Shown piece after piece: positions 15,187 through 23,787 of a stretch of 64,000 nucleotides of DNA. The notes under the pieces were generated by a model. The model searched no databases. It worked only from the letters and a program-made list of their open reading frames with translations, and was not told where the DNA came from. Positions within the stretch are counted from its first letter, which is position 1. The number at the start of each line of letters is the position of its first letter. Source of the DNA: an uncultured Collinsella sp. (lineage in GTDB: Bacteria; Actinomycetota; Coriobacteriia; Coriobacteriales; Coriobacteriaceae); the NCBI GenBank assembly GCA_900757185.1, contig CAAEMX010000015.1, forward strand, positions 1-64,000. The letters run 5' to 3'. The position numbers and the translations under genes were made by a program.

Positions 15187-15984
15187 ATGGGTCTTGAAGG
15201 AATCAAGCTGATTGCATGCGATTTGGACGGCACGTTGCTGCATCCGGGGGAGCGCGAGCCGCGTTCCGAGGCCTTTGAGCTCATCGATGAGCTGCATCGT
15301 CGCGGTATCGTGTTTATGCCGGCGAGCGGCCGTCAATATGCGAGCTTGCGCTATCTGTTTGCCCCGGTGGCCGATGAGCTCGCCTATGTATGCGAAAACG
15401 GAGCTCTGGTGATGAGCGAGGGGCGTGCCGTTGTCAAGCGTTCCATGGAGCGTAGCCTTGCTATGGATATCGCGAATGCCGTGGTTGCGTATCCCCATGC
15501 CGACGTGACCCTTTCGTGTGAGGGGCACCTCTACACCATGAGCGGCAACGATGCGTTCGTCGATCATTTGCGCTATGAGGTCCACTGCGATGTGGCGGTG
15601 GTCGACCGTCCCGAGGACATCGAAGAGGACGTCATTAAGATTGCCTTCCAGACGCCCGAGGTGAATCAGCCGGCGGCCCTGGAGTATTTCGAGCGTCTCT
15701 TTAGCGACCGTGTCGACGTGATGACGTCGGGAACCGAATGGACGGACTTTATCGGCTTTGATTCGGGTAAGGGTTCCGCGCTTGCCGATTACGGTCGTGC
15801 CCTGGGTATTTCGCCCGATGAGATGATGGCGTTTGGCGATAACGAAAACGACCGTGACATGCTCAACGTAGTGGGCCATCCTTATCTGATGGAGAGCTGC
15901 AATCCCTCTATGCGTGGCATCAACGACCGCGTCCGTTACGTGCACACGGTCGAAGAAGAACTGCGCCGTCTGCTCGCCGAGTAG
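15187..15984 (+). CDS. Cof-type HAD hydrolase
   Basis: A 265-residue HAD-superfamily phosphatase with a Cof/YbiV type cap. Motif I is ACDLDGTLL (~10-18) with the nucleophile Asp, motif II lies near MPASGR, and motif IV is FGDNENDRDM (~217). Such enzymes dephosphorylate sugar phosphates or flavin precursors; the substrate cannot be assigned. ATG 15187 follows a GGGGGAAAG site. The gene is preceded by a terminator, so it has its own promoter. Confidence 0.88.
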   Translation: MGLEGIKLIACDLDGTLLHPGEREPRSEAFELIDELHRRGIVFMPASGRQYASLRYLFAPVADELAYVCENGALVMSEGRAVVKRSMERSLAMDIANAVVAYPHADVTLSCEGHLYTMSGNDAFVDHLRYEVHCDVAVVDRPEDIEEDVIKIAFQTPEVNQPAALEYFERLFSDRVDVMTSGTEWTDFIGFDSGKGSALADYGRALGISPDEMMAFGDNENDRDMLNVVGHPYLMESCNPSMRGINDRVRYVHTVEEELRRLLAE

Positions 15985-15990
15985 GTTTTC

Positions 15991-16054
15991 GGGACATACC
16001 TAGAAATCTACTTTTTGCTGCAAAGTGCGAAAAGGTGGATTTAAGGCATGTCCC
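15991..16054. repeat. Imperfect inverted repeat, HAD/fur junction
   Basis: GGGACAT (15991-15997) pairs with ATGTCCC (16048-16054), and the AGATTT-like and A/T-rich segments inside continue the match with gaps. It sits between two convergent genes and may serve as a bidirectional terminator. It belongs to the general class of long intergenic hairpins seen across this window. Confidence 0.5.
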
Positions 16055-16060
16055 AAACAT

Positions 16061-16441
16061 CTACCGGCAGTCGGGGCAGAGACCCTCGAAGATGGTGTAG
16101 TGCGACGTGACGTGCCAGCCGATTTGCTCGGACGCCTTGGCGTCGAGCTGGGCATCGAAGGGGAGCGGTACGTCGATGACGCGGCTGCACGAGGTGCAGA
16201 TGATATGTGCGTGCGGCTCGATGGTGCGATCGAAACGACTTCCGCCCGGCGTCTTGATGGAGAGAATCTCGCCGGCGTCGGCCAAGAGATTGAGGTTGCG
16301 GTAGACCGTACCGCGGCTGATTTTGTCATCCTGCGCGCGCACGACGTTGTAGATTTCGTCGGCGGTGGGATGGTTATAGCTTTGGCGCACGGCGTCAAGA
16401 ACCAGCTTTCGCTGCCTGGTATTCCTTCTTTGCACCGCCAT
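16061..16441 (-). CDS. Fur-family metalloregulator
   Basis: A 126-residue Fur/PerR/Zur-type repressor. The winged helix (about 1-70, with TADEIYNVV and GTVYRNLNLL) is followed by the metal-binding dimer domain with EPHAHIIC (75-82) and two structural-zinc pairs, CTSC (82-85) and CPDC (122-125). Which metal or peroxide it senses cannot be read, although the lack of His-rich clusters fits PerR or Fur. It lies 61 bp downstream of the acylphosphatase gene on the same strand and may have its own promoter. Confidence 0.9.
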   Translation of the reverse strand: MAVQRRNTRQRKLVLDAVRQSYNHPTADEIYNVVRAQDDKISRGTVYRNLNLLADAGEILSIKTPGGSRFDRTIEPHAHIICTSCSRVIDVPLPFDAQLDAKASEQIGWHVTSHYTIFEGLCPDCR

Positions 16442-16502
16442 GCGCCTCGCCTCTTTTCTATCAACGGTCGTAGGTAAATGATACCGTATTTAGCACACAA
16501 TA

Positions 16503-16913
16503 CTAATAACGAGGAATGAAACCGTCTTCATTGGCAAGTGGGGCTCGGGTCTGGGCGTCTACGAGGCGAAAACGCGTTCCCATGCGCTCATAGGAGGCAT
16601 GAAGCGCCTCGAGATGAGACAGGATGTTTGCCGGAGCTCCCTGTATCTCCATCTCGACTGACCCGTCTTCCATGTTGCTCACCCAGCCGGTGAGTGCGCG
16701 TGCCTGTGCGAGGTTGGTGTTGGTAAAGCGGAAACCGACGCCCTGGACCTGCCCCTCCCACCGCAGGAAATAGCGCAGGGGAGTGTCTTGAGTGGCCTCG
16801 TCGCTTGCGAGCACAGCAAGCCTGCGACGCAGCTCGAGCTCGACGTTTGATGGTTTTTGAGGCTCTCGACTGCCGCCGGTGACGCTGGAGAAGAACGTAT
16901 CGAGGAAGCCCAT
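16503..16913 (-). CDS. Acylphosphatase-domain protein
   Basis: A 136-residue protein whose C-terminal 90 residues are an acylphosphatase fold: GQVQGVGFRFTNTNLA with the phosphate-binding Arg, and GWVSNMEDGSVEME. The first 45 residues (MGFLDTFFSSVTGG...) form an unusual extension; acylphosphatases are normally about 90-100 residues. ATG 16913 is two bases after the stop of the upstream oxidoreductase, so translation is coupled. It would hydrolyse acyl phosphates; the reason for pairing with an oxidoreductase is unclear. Confidence 0.83.
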   Translation of the reverse strand: MGFLDTFFSSVTGGSREPQKPSNVELELRRRLAVLASDEATQDTPLRYFLRWEGQVQGVGFRFTNTNLAQARALTGWVSNMEDGSVEMEIQGAPANILSHLEALHASYERMGTRFRLVDAQTRAPLANEDGFIPRY

Positions 16914-16915
16914 CG

Positions 16916-18022
16916 CTAGGCCAGCTTGTCTGCGTCGGCCGGGAAGGTAATGCCGGCCTGCTGGCGCACGGCATCCATGATGCGCAGCGAGACGAGCGTG
17001 ACATCGCGGTAGTGGCCAAGCTCGTGGCGTCCCGCCGGGGTCTCCCAAATCTCTTCCTTAACGTTATCGATGCCGCCGATGGCGGTGATAAAGTCTGTGA
17101 GCTCGTATTCCATAGTGTTGCTCGATTTGGGCAGGTCGAGCACGCGGCCGTTATCTCCCTGTTCGCGCAGTGCCTCGGTCGCCGAGCCGCGTACGACGTC
17201 GCCGCGATAGTCGATGCGGACGTTGCGGGGCGTGGACAGATGGTCGATCTGGATAGTGCCACGCTCGCCTTCGATCTGCGAGGGCAGCAGGTCATTCGTA
17301 ATTTTGGAGTGCGCGAGCTCGACGGAGATCCGGCCACCGCCGTAGCTGGCGAGGATGGAACCGCAGCCGTCGATGGGGCCGTGCGTGAGCTGTCGCGTGG
17401 TGGGATCGAGCAGAGTGGTCATGCTCGTAAGGCCGGAGGGCATGCCGAAAATCTCGACCATGGGCTCGACGGCGTAGACGCCAATGTCCATGAGGGAACC
17501 CGATGCCATATTGCAGTCGAAGATATTGGTGGCGCGTCCCGCGAGAATCTCGTTGTAGCGCGAGGAATACTTGCCAAAGCGCAATGAGGCGCGGCGGATG
17601 GGGGCGATCTCGCCCAGGGCGTCCTCGATGGCGTGGAAGGCGGGATCGTGGAGGGGACGCATGGCCTCGAGGGCCACGACACCTGCTGCCTCGGCAGCGC
17701 GGAAGACTTCCAGCGCCTGCGCTTCGGTGACGCAGAAGGGTTTCTCGACGATGACGTGCTTGCCACCGGCGATGCAGGCAAGGGCCTGCTCGTAGTGGAG
17801 CGCATTGGGGCTGCCGATGTAGACGGCGTCGACGTCGTCGGCGGACGCAAGCTCGTCAAGTGCGGTGAAGTTACGCTCGCCGCCGTGTTCGGTGGTAAAG
17901 GCGGCGCCGCGCTCGGCATCGCGCGAGAGCGTGCCCACAAACGCGGCTTGGTCGTTGGCGTTGACGACCTGGATAAAGTCGTCGGTAATCATGGATGTGC
18001 CGATGGTCGCTATACGCAGCAT
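16916..18022 (-). CDS. Gfo/Idh/MocA-family oxidoreductase
   Basis: A 368-residue NAD(P)-dependent sugar-type dehydrogenase. The Rossmann start is MLRIATIGTSMITDDF, with the family motif EKPFCVTEAQA near residue 95 and the C-terminal alpha/beta domain after about 125. No substrate can be assigned. It forms a two-gene unit with the acylphosphatase. A second, distinct member of the family lies at 26003-27022. Confidence 0.87.
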   Translation of the reverse strand: MLRIATIGTSMITDDFIQVVNANDQAAFVGTLSRDAERGAAFTTEHGGERNFTALDELASADDVDAVYIGSPNALHYEQALACIAGGKHVIVEKPFCVTEAQALEVFRAAEAAGVVALEAMRPLHDPAFHAIEDALGEIAPIRRASLRFGKYSSRYNEILAGRATNIFDCNMASGSLMDIGVYAVEPMVEIFGMPSGLTSMTTLLDPTTRQLTHGPIDGCGSILASYGGGRISVELAHSKITNDLLPSQIEGERGTIQIDHLSTPRNVRIDYRGDVVRGSATEALREQGDNGRVLDLPKSSNTMEYELTDFITAIGGIDNVKEEIWETPAGRHELGHYRDVTLVSLRIMDAVRQQAGITFPADADKLA

Positions 18023-18097
18023 GTATCCCCCTCGTGCCGTTCGGTTTACAGGATGAGTGTAGCGCGAGGGGGCAGGAAATAGCGTGCGAAAACGCCG

Positions 18098-18583
18098 TTA
18101 CAGGTCGCTCTCGTTAAAGCCGGTATCGATATCGAGGTTGCTGCCGTCGGCCGCCGTGGTGGCAAGCTCATCGCAGCGCTCGTTGAGCTCGTGGCCGGCG
18201 TGACCCTTAACCCAGATGAACTCAACCTTGTGCTTGCTTTTGGCGGCAAGCAGGCGCTCCCACAGGTCGCGGTTCTTGACGGGCTGCTTGTTGGCAGTTT
18301 TCCACGCGCGCTTTTTCCAGCCGTCGATCCAGTGTTTGTTGAAGGCGTTGACGACGTACTGCGAATCGGAATGGACCTCGACCTCGCAGGGGCGGTTGAG
18401 TGCCTCGAGCGCCACGATAACGGCCATGAGCTCCATGCGGTTGTTGGTGGTCTTGGCGTAACCGCGCGAAAGCTCGGAGGTGAAGGTCTTGCCGGCGGGG
18501 TTGGTGTATTTGAGCACGGCGCCGTAGCCGCCGCGTCCCGGATTTGATCGGGCCGAGCCGTCGGTATAGATGATGACCTTCAC
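18098..18583 (-). CDS. rnhA: Ribonuclease HI
   Basis: A 161-residue RNase H that cleaves RNA in RNA-DNA hybrids. The catalytic residues are all visible: Asp8 (YTDGSAR), Glu51 (NRMELM), Asp73 (HSDSQYV) and Asp138 (NERCDELA). GTG 18583 is chosen because GAAAGGA lies upstream and the conserved KVIIYTDGS begins there; a longer frame to 18634 lacks support. Length is normal for the E. coli type. Confidence 0.95.
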   Translation of the reverse strand: MKVIIYTDGSARSNPGRGGYGAVLKYTNPAGKTFTSELSRGYAKTTNNRMELMAVIVALEALNRPCEVEVHSDSQYVVNAFNKHWIDGWKKRAWKTANKQPVKNRDLWERLLAAKSKHKVEFIWVKGHAGHELNERCDELATTAADGSNLDIDTGFNESDL

Positions 18584-18682
18584 ATGGTTCCTTTCATTGG
18601 GTACGTTTCGTGTGAGTGACCATTGTAGCGCCATGCCCGCCGGGGGCTAGCAATCTACGATTTCTACCCCGTCTTCCGACAG

Positions 18683-19585
18683 TTAGTTGGCATGGATGAT
18701 GCGGTTGAGCTCGTCGAGGTATTGCTGCAAGAGGGGAGAGGGCTTGCGCTCGTCGTGCATGATATAGCCTACGTGCATCGTTGGGGCGTCTGCTAACGGG
18801 ATCGATGCCATACCCCATTGCATTTCATTGGAGAGGACACCGGTCGACAGGGTGTAACCGTTCGACGTGATAAGTAAGTTAGTAAGTGTTCCGCGGTCCG
18901 AGATTCGTATGTTGCGGTCGCAAGGGATATAGCTAAAAGGTTCCTCGGCGTAATAGAAGGAGTTTGAGGTTCCCTGCTCAAAGCTATAACGCGTATAGGG
19001 TGTGAGGTCGGCAAGGGACAGCTGCGGGCGGCGGGCAAGCGGGTGGCGCTCGCTAACGAAGACGTGGACCGTCGCGTCGAATAGGGGATGGAAGCTCGCA
19101 CGGGCATCGGCGAAGGCCTTTTGCAGAACGCGGGCGTTAAAGCCGTCCAGATACAGAATGCCGATGTCGCTGCGAAACGCGCGGACGTCATCGATGATCT
19201 GCGATGTGGTGGTCTCGCGCATGATGAACTCGAACTTGCTGTCGCGGCAGCGCTCGACCACGTTGACAAAGGCCTCGACCGAAAAGGCGTAGTGCTGGGC
19301 GGAAATGGCGAGGCGGGCTTGCGGGGTGCCGCCGTCCTCGTAGCGGGCCTCGAGCATGTCGGCCTGCTCTACGACCTGGCGCGCATAGCCCAAAAGCTCG
19401 GTGCCGTCGTTGGTGAGCGTGACGCCGCGGCTGGAGCGCGTAAAGATCTCCAGATGGAGTTCCTGTTCCAGGCTTTTGACGGCGTTTGAGATGTTGGACT
19501 GAGCGGTATAGAGGCGCTGAGCTGCGGCGTTGATTGAGCCGGACTCTGCCACGGCAATCAGAAAACGAAGCTGCTGAAGGGTCAT
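18683..19585 (-). CDS. LysR-family transcriptional regulator
   Basis: A 300-residue regulator with an N-terminal helix-turn-helix (MTLQQLRFLIAVAESGSINAAAQ..., about 1-60) and a C-terminal ligand-binding domain. It is divergent from metY, with 275 bp between the start codons, so metY is a natural candidate target. A GATAGCTATC palindrome lies 12 bp upstream of its start. The effector is unknown; sulfur metabolites such as O-acetylserine are common for LysR proteins beside sulfur genes, but this is inference. Confidence 0.9.
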   Translation of the reverse strand: MTLQQLRFLIAVAESGSINAAAQRLYTAQSNISNAVKSLEQELHLEIFTRSSRGVTLTNDGTELLGYARQVVEQADMLEARYEDGGTPQARLAISAQHYAFSVEAFVNVVERCRDSKFEFIMRETTTSQIIDDVRAFRSDIGILYLDGFNARVLQKAFADARASFHPLFDATVHVFVSERHPLARRPQLSLADLTPYTRYSFEQGTSNSFYYAEEPFSYIPCDRNIRISDRGTLTNLLITSNGYTLSTGVLSNEMQWGMASIPLADAPTMHVGYIMHDERKPSPLLQQYLDELNRIIHAN

Positions 19586-19744
19586 CGGCGCCCGTCCTTT
19601 CGATAGCTATCTAAAAAACCGATAACAGGTTAGCGCTTTTAAGTGATTGACCGAGCGATGCAACGCTCGTACTATTCAAAACACACAAAGGCGGTAGGTA
19701 ATAAGGCCCACCACGTGAACGGGATGTCGAAAGGAGATCCGCAC

Positions 19745-19798
19745 ATGAATTGCTTGCCAAGACGAATGCCGGGCTCCTGTTTGCGCCCGTTGGCGTAA
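19745..19798 (+). CDS. Putative Cys-containing leader peptide of metY
   Basis: A 17-codon frame, MNCLPRRMPGSCLRPLA, starts at ATG 19745 with a strong AAAGGAGAT site six bases upstream and stops 62 bp before metY. It holds two Cys, two Met and three rare-type Arg codons. Short Cys-bearing upstream frames that sense charged tRNA-Cys are known before sulfur genes in other Actinobacteria. A matching antiterminator or terminator pair is not obvious, so regulation could instead be at translation. Confidence 0.45.
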   Translation: MNCLPRRMPGSCLRPLA

Positions 19799-19860
19799 TC
19801 AGGAGACAGCGACTTACTTCTCTTACTCTTATTTACTTCTATTTGATCAAGGAGATCATC

Positions 19861-21171
19861 ATGAGCCAGTTCATCAACAACCCCGAGCACGCCTTTGGTT
19901 TCGATACCCTGCAGCTGCACGTTGGCCAGGAGAGCGCCGATCCCGCATCCGACTCCCGCGCCGTGCCTATCTACCAGACCACGAGCTATGTGTTCCGCAA
20001 CTCCCAGCACGCCGCCGACCGCTTTGGTCTTGCCGACGCCGGCAACATCTACGGCCGTCTGACCAACTCCACCCAGGGCGTCTTCGAGGACCGTATCGCC
20101 GCACTCGAGGGTGGCGTGGCGGGTCTTGCCGTCGCCTCCGGTGCTGCTGCCATCACCTATACCCTGCAGGCTCTTGCCCAGGCCGGTGACCACGTGGTAG
20201 CTCAGAAGACCATCTACGGTGGCTCCTACAACCTGCTGGAGCACACGCTCTCCCAGTTTGGTGTCGAGACCACGTTTGTCGATGCCCACAACCTGGAAGA
20301 GGTCGAGGGTGCCATCAAGGACAACACTACGGTCATCTATCTCGAGACGCTCGGCAACCCCAACTCCGACATCCCCAACATCGACGCCATCTCCGAGGTC
20401 GCCAAGAAGCACGGCCTGCCGGTCGTCGTCGATAACACCTTCGGCACCCCGTATCTGTTCCGTCCGCTGGAGCATGGCGCCAACATCGTCGTCCACTCCG
20501 CGACCAAGTTCATCGGCGGTCACGGCACCTCGCTGGGCGGTGTGATCGTCGACGGCGGTAACTTCGATTGGAAGGCGAGCGGAAAGTACGCCCAGATCGC
20601 TGAGCCCAACCCCTCCTACCACGGTGTTTCGTTTGCCGAGGCCGCCGGTCCCGCCGCCTTCGCAACCTATGTCCGCGCAATCCTGCTGCGTGACGAGGGC
20701 GCCTGCATCAGCCCGTTCAACGCCTGGGTCCTGCTCCAGGGCACCGAGACTCTGTCGCTGCGCGTCGACCGCCATGTCGAGAACACCAAGAAGGTCGTTG
20801 AGTTCCTGGCTGGTGACAGCCACGTCGCCAAGGTGAACCACCCGAGCCTGCCTGAGCACCCCGATCACGAGCTCTATCAGAAGTACTTCCCACGTGGCGG
20901 TGCCTCGATCTTTACCTTTGAGATTAAGGGTGGCCAGGAGGCAGCTTGGAAGTTCATCGATCATCTGCAGGTGTTCTCGCTGCTCGCCAACGTGGCCGAC
21001 GTCAAGTCGCTCGTCGTGCACCCGGCTACCACCACGCACTCCCAGCTCTCTGCCGAGGAGCTCGCCGAGCAGAACATCACGCCCTCCACGATCCGTCTTT
21101 CCATCGGTACCGAGAACGCCGAGGATATCATTTGGGATCTGAAGCAGGCCTTCGCCGCGCTGGACGAGTAA
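19861..21171 (+). CDS. metY: O-acetylhomoserine sulfhydrylase
   Basis: A 436-residue PLP enzyme of the Cys/Met metabolism family that makes homocysteine from O-acetylhomoserine and sulfide. The pattern FDTLQLHVGQE...SRAVPIYQTTSYVF is typical of MetY, and the PLP-binding Lys lies in HSATKFIGGHG (~215). Length fits MetY (about 430) rather than cystathionine gamma-synthase (about 385). The AAGGAG site is eight bases before ATG 19861. It is divergent from the LysR gene and preceded by a possible leader peptide. Confidence 0.94.
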   Translation: MSQFINNPEHAFGFDTLQLHVGQESADPASDSRAVPIYQTTSYVFRNSQHAADRFGLADAGNIYGRLTNSTQGVFEDRIAALEGGVAGLAVASGAAAITYTLQALAQAGDHVVAQKTIYGGSYNLLEHTLSQFGVETTFVDAHNLEEVEGAIKDNTTVIYLETLGNPNSDIPNIDAISEVAKKHGLPVVVDNTFGTPYLFRPLEHGANIVVHSATKFIGGHGTSLGGVIVDGGNFDWKASGKYAQIAEPNPSYHGVSFAEAAGPAAFATYVRAILLRDEGACISPFNAWVLLQGTETLSLRVDRHVENTKKVVEFLAGDSHVAKVNHPSLPEHPDHELYQKYFPRGGASIFTFEIKGGQEAAWKFIDHLQVFSLLANVADVKSLVVHPATTTHSQLSAEELAEQNITPSTIRLSIGTENAEDIIWDLKQAFAALDE

Positions 21172-21234
21172 GGCGACTTGTGCAAGGACCCCTTGCGACT
21201 CGATAGGTATAACTGCATAAAATGCCTGCTCAAG

Positions 21235-21271
21235 GCGCCTGCGCGAACAATGGTTGCACGGGCGCTTTTTT
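21235..21271 (+). terminator. Terminator of metY
   Basis: GCGCCTGCGCGAAC and GTTGCACGGGCGC form a mostly paired stem with one mismatch and wobbles, followed by six T. The remaining sequence to 21482 (no gene) contains the leader region of the secreted protein gene. Confidence 0.75.
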
Positions 21272-21482
21272 GCATAGAGAGGGTGCTAAAACAGGGCTTT
21301 TGGCACGCTTTATGCATTCGAGTTGTGGAAAACTCCTGTTAAGAGGATGTGAGTTTTACGCAATTGACGTGCGCCTTTTGAGTAAAACCGCAGGTCGCGA
21401 TTTGCTCGGGGTACTATGCAGCGCGATCGAATCACACGCAGTTCAAACGCAGCAAAAACACACTACGGAGGTTTCCAGCTAC

Positions 21483-22253
21483 ATGAGGATCGATTCACGA
21501 AAACCGAAAGCCGCCGCCCTTTCCGCCGCTCTGACTGTGGCACTTTTGGCGGGCGCCGGCGCAACTGATGCCCACGCGGCAACACTATCCGATACGGTCG
21601 GATCTGCGCCGTCCGAGGCGACGCTGGTGCAGCCCGTCGACTACCGCGGCGACGGTTATGGCTCTATGCAGGAGTGGAACGCCTCGATGGGGGCAAAGCG
21701 CGACTCCCTGGAGATGCGCGCTCAGATCATTATGAATATGTATGGCGACTATGCTACCGATGACGAGCGTGCTGTGTTGCAGGGTTGCATCGACGGTGCG
21801 GGTAGCCTGTTGACGATGGGGGAGGTCGACGCCAAGTCGACCGAGCTCGACGAGCTTCGCTCCACGCTTGAGGATGCCAAGCGCGAGGCGCTCGAGGCTG
21901 CCGCCGAGGCGGAGGCTGCCGCCGCCCAGGCTTCGTACTACAACGCCGGTTACACTCCGTCCTACGCGTCTGCCGCGTCCTACGCGAACGGATCGGGCCT
22001 GACGCGCTCTGCGGGTGTCAATAACTACAACGGGCGCCGCGAGACCTATTACAGCAGCAATGTGCTTTATCACTATCGCACGGGCGAATGGACTCAGGAT
22101 TCTGAGGGCTTCTGGCGCGATTCCGACGGCTATTACGTTGTTGCCGCGGGCGATATGGCCCAGGGCTCGACCTTTACGGGCTCCAAGGGTGATTGCAAGG
22201 TCTATGACTCCGGCTGTGCTGCCGGAACCACCGACTACTACACCGGTTGGTAA
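21483..22253 (+). CDS. Secreted protein of unknown function
   Basis: A 256-residue protein with a clear Sec signal peptide (hydrophobic stretch ~12-27, cleavage near DAHA-A). The mature part has an Ala/Glu-rich helical coiled-coil segment (about 110-150), a Tyr/Ala/Ser-rich linker, and a C-terminal segment rich in Trp, Tyr and Gly (GEWTQDSEGFWRDSDGYY) with two Cys that could form a disulfide. I do not recognise a family. ATG 21483 follows GGAGGT; a longer frame starting at 21222 would bury the signal peptide. Presumably an envelope-associated protein. Confidence 0.72.
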   Translation: MRIDSRKPKAAALSAALTVALLAGAGATDAHAATLSDTVGSAPSEATLVQPVDYRGDGYGSMQEWNASMGAKRDSLEMRAQIIMNMYGDYATDDERAVLQGCIDGAGSLLTMGEVDAKSTELDELRSTLEDAKREALEAAAEAEAAAAQASYYNAGYTPSYASAASYANGSGLTRSAGVNNYNGRRETYYSSNVLYHYRTGEWTQDSEGFWRDSDGYYVVAAGDMAQGSTFTGSKGDCKVYDSGCAAGTTDYYTGW

Positions 22254-22278
22254 TTTTTCTGCATCACGGATATTTGGC

Positions 22279-22328
22279 GGACGGGCGTCTTTACCGAGCT
22301 TTAGGGCAACGTAAGGACGCCCGTTCTA
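22279..22328 (+). terminator. Terminator after secreted protein gene
   Basis: GGACGGGCGTCTTTAC pairs with GTAAGGACGCCCGTT around an 16-base loop, followed by a short T-containing tail. The strength as a true terminator is uncertain. Confidence 0.6.
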
Positions 22329-22439
22329 TGTATGCGTTTGAGCTAACAGAGCCCTTACCGTGACGGTACGTCGCGCATATGGGCGCGGGGCACACTGGTT
22401 CTTGAGAAATAAGGTCTTTCTCTTGGAGGAAGTGGTCTT

Positions 22440-22646
22440 GTGAATGCTCGAGATATTGCCGTTGCCGCCGTCGCGTTGATGCTTGGCTGCCTTGGTCCTA
22501 CGGCCGCGCTCGTCGCGGGCATGCAGGGGACATGCGGGGCTGCTCCTATCGTGGCCGGCGCGCTGATCGCGGCCACACTGCTGGGAAGCGCCGGTGTTGT
22601 CCTTTGTCGCGACGATGAGGACGAGGTGCCGGGGTCGCAACGCTAA
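22440..22646 (+). CDS. Small membrane protein, two predicted segments
   Basis: A 68-residue frame starting at GTG 22440 with GGAGGA upstream. It contains two hydrophobic helices (about 5-27 and 33-55) and an acidic tail (CRDDEDEVPGSQR). No family is recognised. The terminator at 22688 supports it as the end of a transcript. It could also be a non-coding stretch, but the ribosome site and membrane pattern favour a real gene. Confidence 0.5.
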   Translation: MNARDIAVAAVALMLGCLGPTAALVAGMQGTCGAAPIVAGALIAATLLGSAGVVLCRDDEDEVPGSQR

Positions 22647-22687
22647 CTGTTGTGAGATCGGCCGCCGGTCATAGACGAAGATGAAGG

Positions 22688-22724
22688 CCGCCGCAGGGGG
22701 AAAGGTTCCCTTTCGGCGGTTTTG
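22688..22724 (+). terminator. Terminator between convergent genes
   Basis: CCGCCG (22688-22693) pairs with CGGCGG (22714-22719), with a partly paired AGGG/CCCT interior, followed by TTTT. Confidence 0.7.
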
Positions 22725-22756
22725 CTGTTAAGGCTGTTGAATGCGGCGCGTTGGCA

Positions 22757-23671
22757 CTACCAGCTTTTCTCGATATCGCGGATGCGCCGATAGAGCCACT
22801 CGTTTTGCGGCGCCTGGATATCGTGTTTGGCTGCGAGACGGCAGATGGTACCCGCGAACTCATCAACCTCGGTTTTGCGCCTTGCGATGCGGTCTTGAGC
22901 CATCGAGGGCATACCAGCGGGGTCGATTCCCTCGATGAGGTGCACCATTTGCGTCAGGTCTGCCTCGGTCAGCTCAACGCCCTCGGCGTTGGCGACCGCA
23001 AGCGTTTCGCGCATGGCGGAAACAAAGCAGCGACGCTGCTCGGAGCCCGGCTCCGTGGCGCTTCCGTAGGTCCCGCCGTAGGCCATGCAGGTCTGGTTGA
23101 TGCCGTCGTTGAGCATGAGTTTGGCCCACATGCGGTGAGCGATGTCGTCCTCGACGGTATGGGCGATGCCGCAGCGCGTATAGAGCTCGTCGATAGCGGC
23201 GACGGTCGCGGGGTCGGTGCCGGCGGCTGCACCAAAGCGGATTTCGCCCGCATTGGTAAAGGTGAGCGCGCCGTCGAGGAATACGGCGTCCATGCCCTGG
23301 CAGATACCCAGGACGGTATGCTCCCAGCCAAAGCGTTCGGCAATCTTTTGCTCGCTCGTAATGCCGTTGCACAGCGAGGCGATGAGCGTGTTGGGCCCCA
23401 CGACACGCTCCATAGTCTTGAGTGCTTGGTCGAGACCGGTGGTCTTGACCGTCAGGATGACCAGATCGGCGGGCGCTGCCTCGCTGGCGCGGACGGACGT
23501 GAGATCGCAAGGCTTTCCGTTGACGGTGAGCGTATCGCCCGCGTGACGCTCAAAACGGGCGCCATCCATAACGTATTCGACGGCGTCATTGCCGAGGGCC
23601 TTGGCAATCATGCTGCCGTAGAGCAGGCCGACGCCGCCCTTGCCGATAAAGGCGACCTTGTTGATCTGCAT
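22757..23671 (-). CDS. 2-dehydropantoate 2-reductase family (PanE/ApbA)
   Basis: A 304-residue NADPH-dependent ketoacid reductase. The Rossmann motif is FIGKGGVGLLYG (8-19). The C-terminal helical domain carries the conserved Lys of WAKLMLNDGINQ and the SMAQD motif that follows PAGMP. It could make pantoate for coenzyme A, but many paralogues act on other ketoacids; no panB or panC is nearby. ATG 23671 is preferred, nine bases after GAGGAG; an ATG at 23680 touches that site. The downstream direction ends at a shared terminator. Confidence 0.85.
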   Translation of the reverse strand: MQINKVAFIGKGGVGLLYGSMIAKALGNDAVEYVMDGARFERHAGDTLTVNGKPCDLTSVRASEAAPADLVILTVKTTGLDQALKTMERVVGPNTLIASLCNGITSEQKIAERFGWEHTVLGICQGMDAVFLDGALTFTNAGEIRFGAAAGTDPATVAAIDELYTRCGIAHTVEDDIAHRMWAKLMLNDGINQTCMAYGGTYGSATEPGSEQRRCFVSAMRETLAVANAEGVELTEADLTQMVHLIEGIDPAGMPSMAQDRIARRKTEVDEFAGTICRLAAKHDIQAPQNEWLYRRIRDIEKSW

Positions 23672-23685
23672 GTGAATCATCTCCT

Positions 23686-23715
23686 CACAAAAAGGCGCCC
23701 GCGTGCGGGGCGCCT
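23686..23715 (-). terminator. Terminator of the cyclase gene
   Basis: On the minus strand AGGCGCCC and GGGCGCCT form an 8-bp stem around a 7-base loop, followed by TTTTT. It ends the transcript of the cyclase gene just before the ribosome site of the PanE-like gene. Confidence 0.78.
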
Positions 23716-23787
23716 GATGGATTGTATGCCGCTGGGGCGTGTAGCGTGCACCGGAGGCTGAATTTAGAAGAACAAACGCATGGGAAC

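Noticed and set aside
21841..22253. Cell-wall sorting signal on the secreted protein
   Set aside because: No LPxTG motif, C-terminal membrane segment or positive tail is present.
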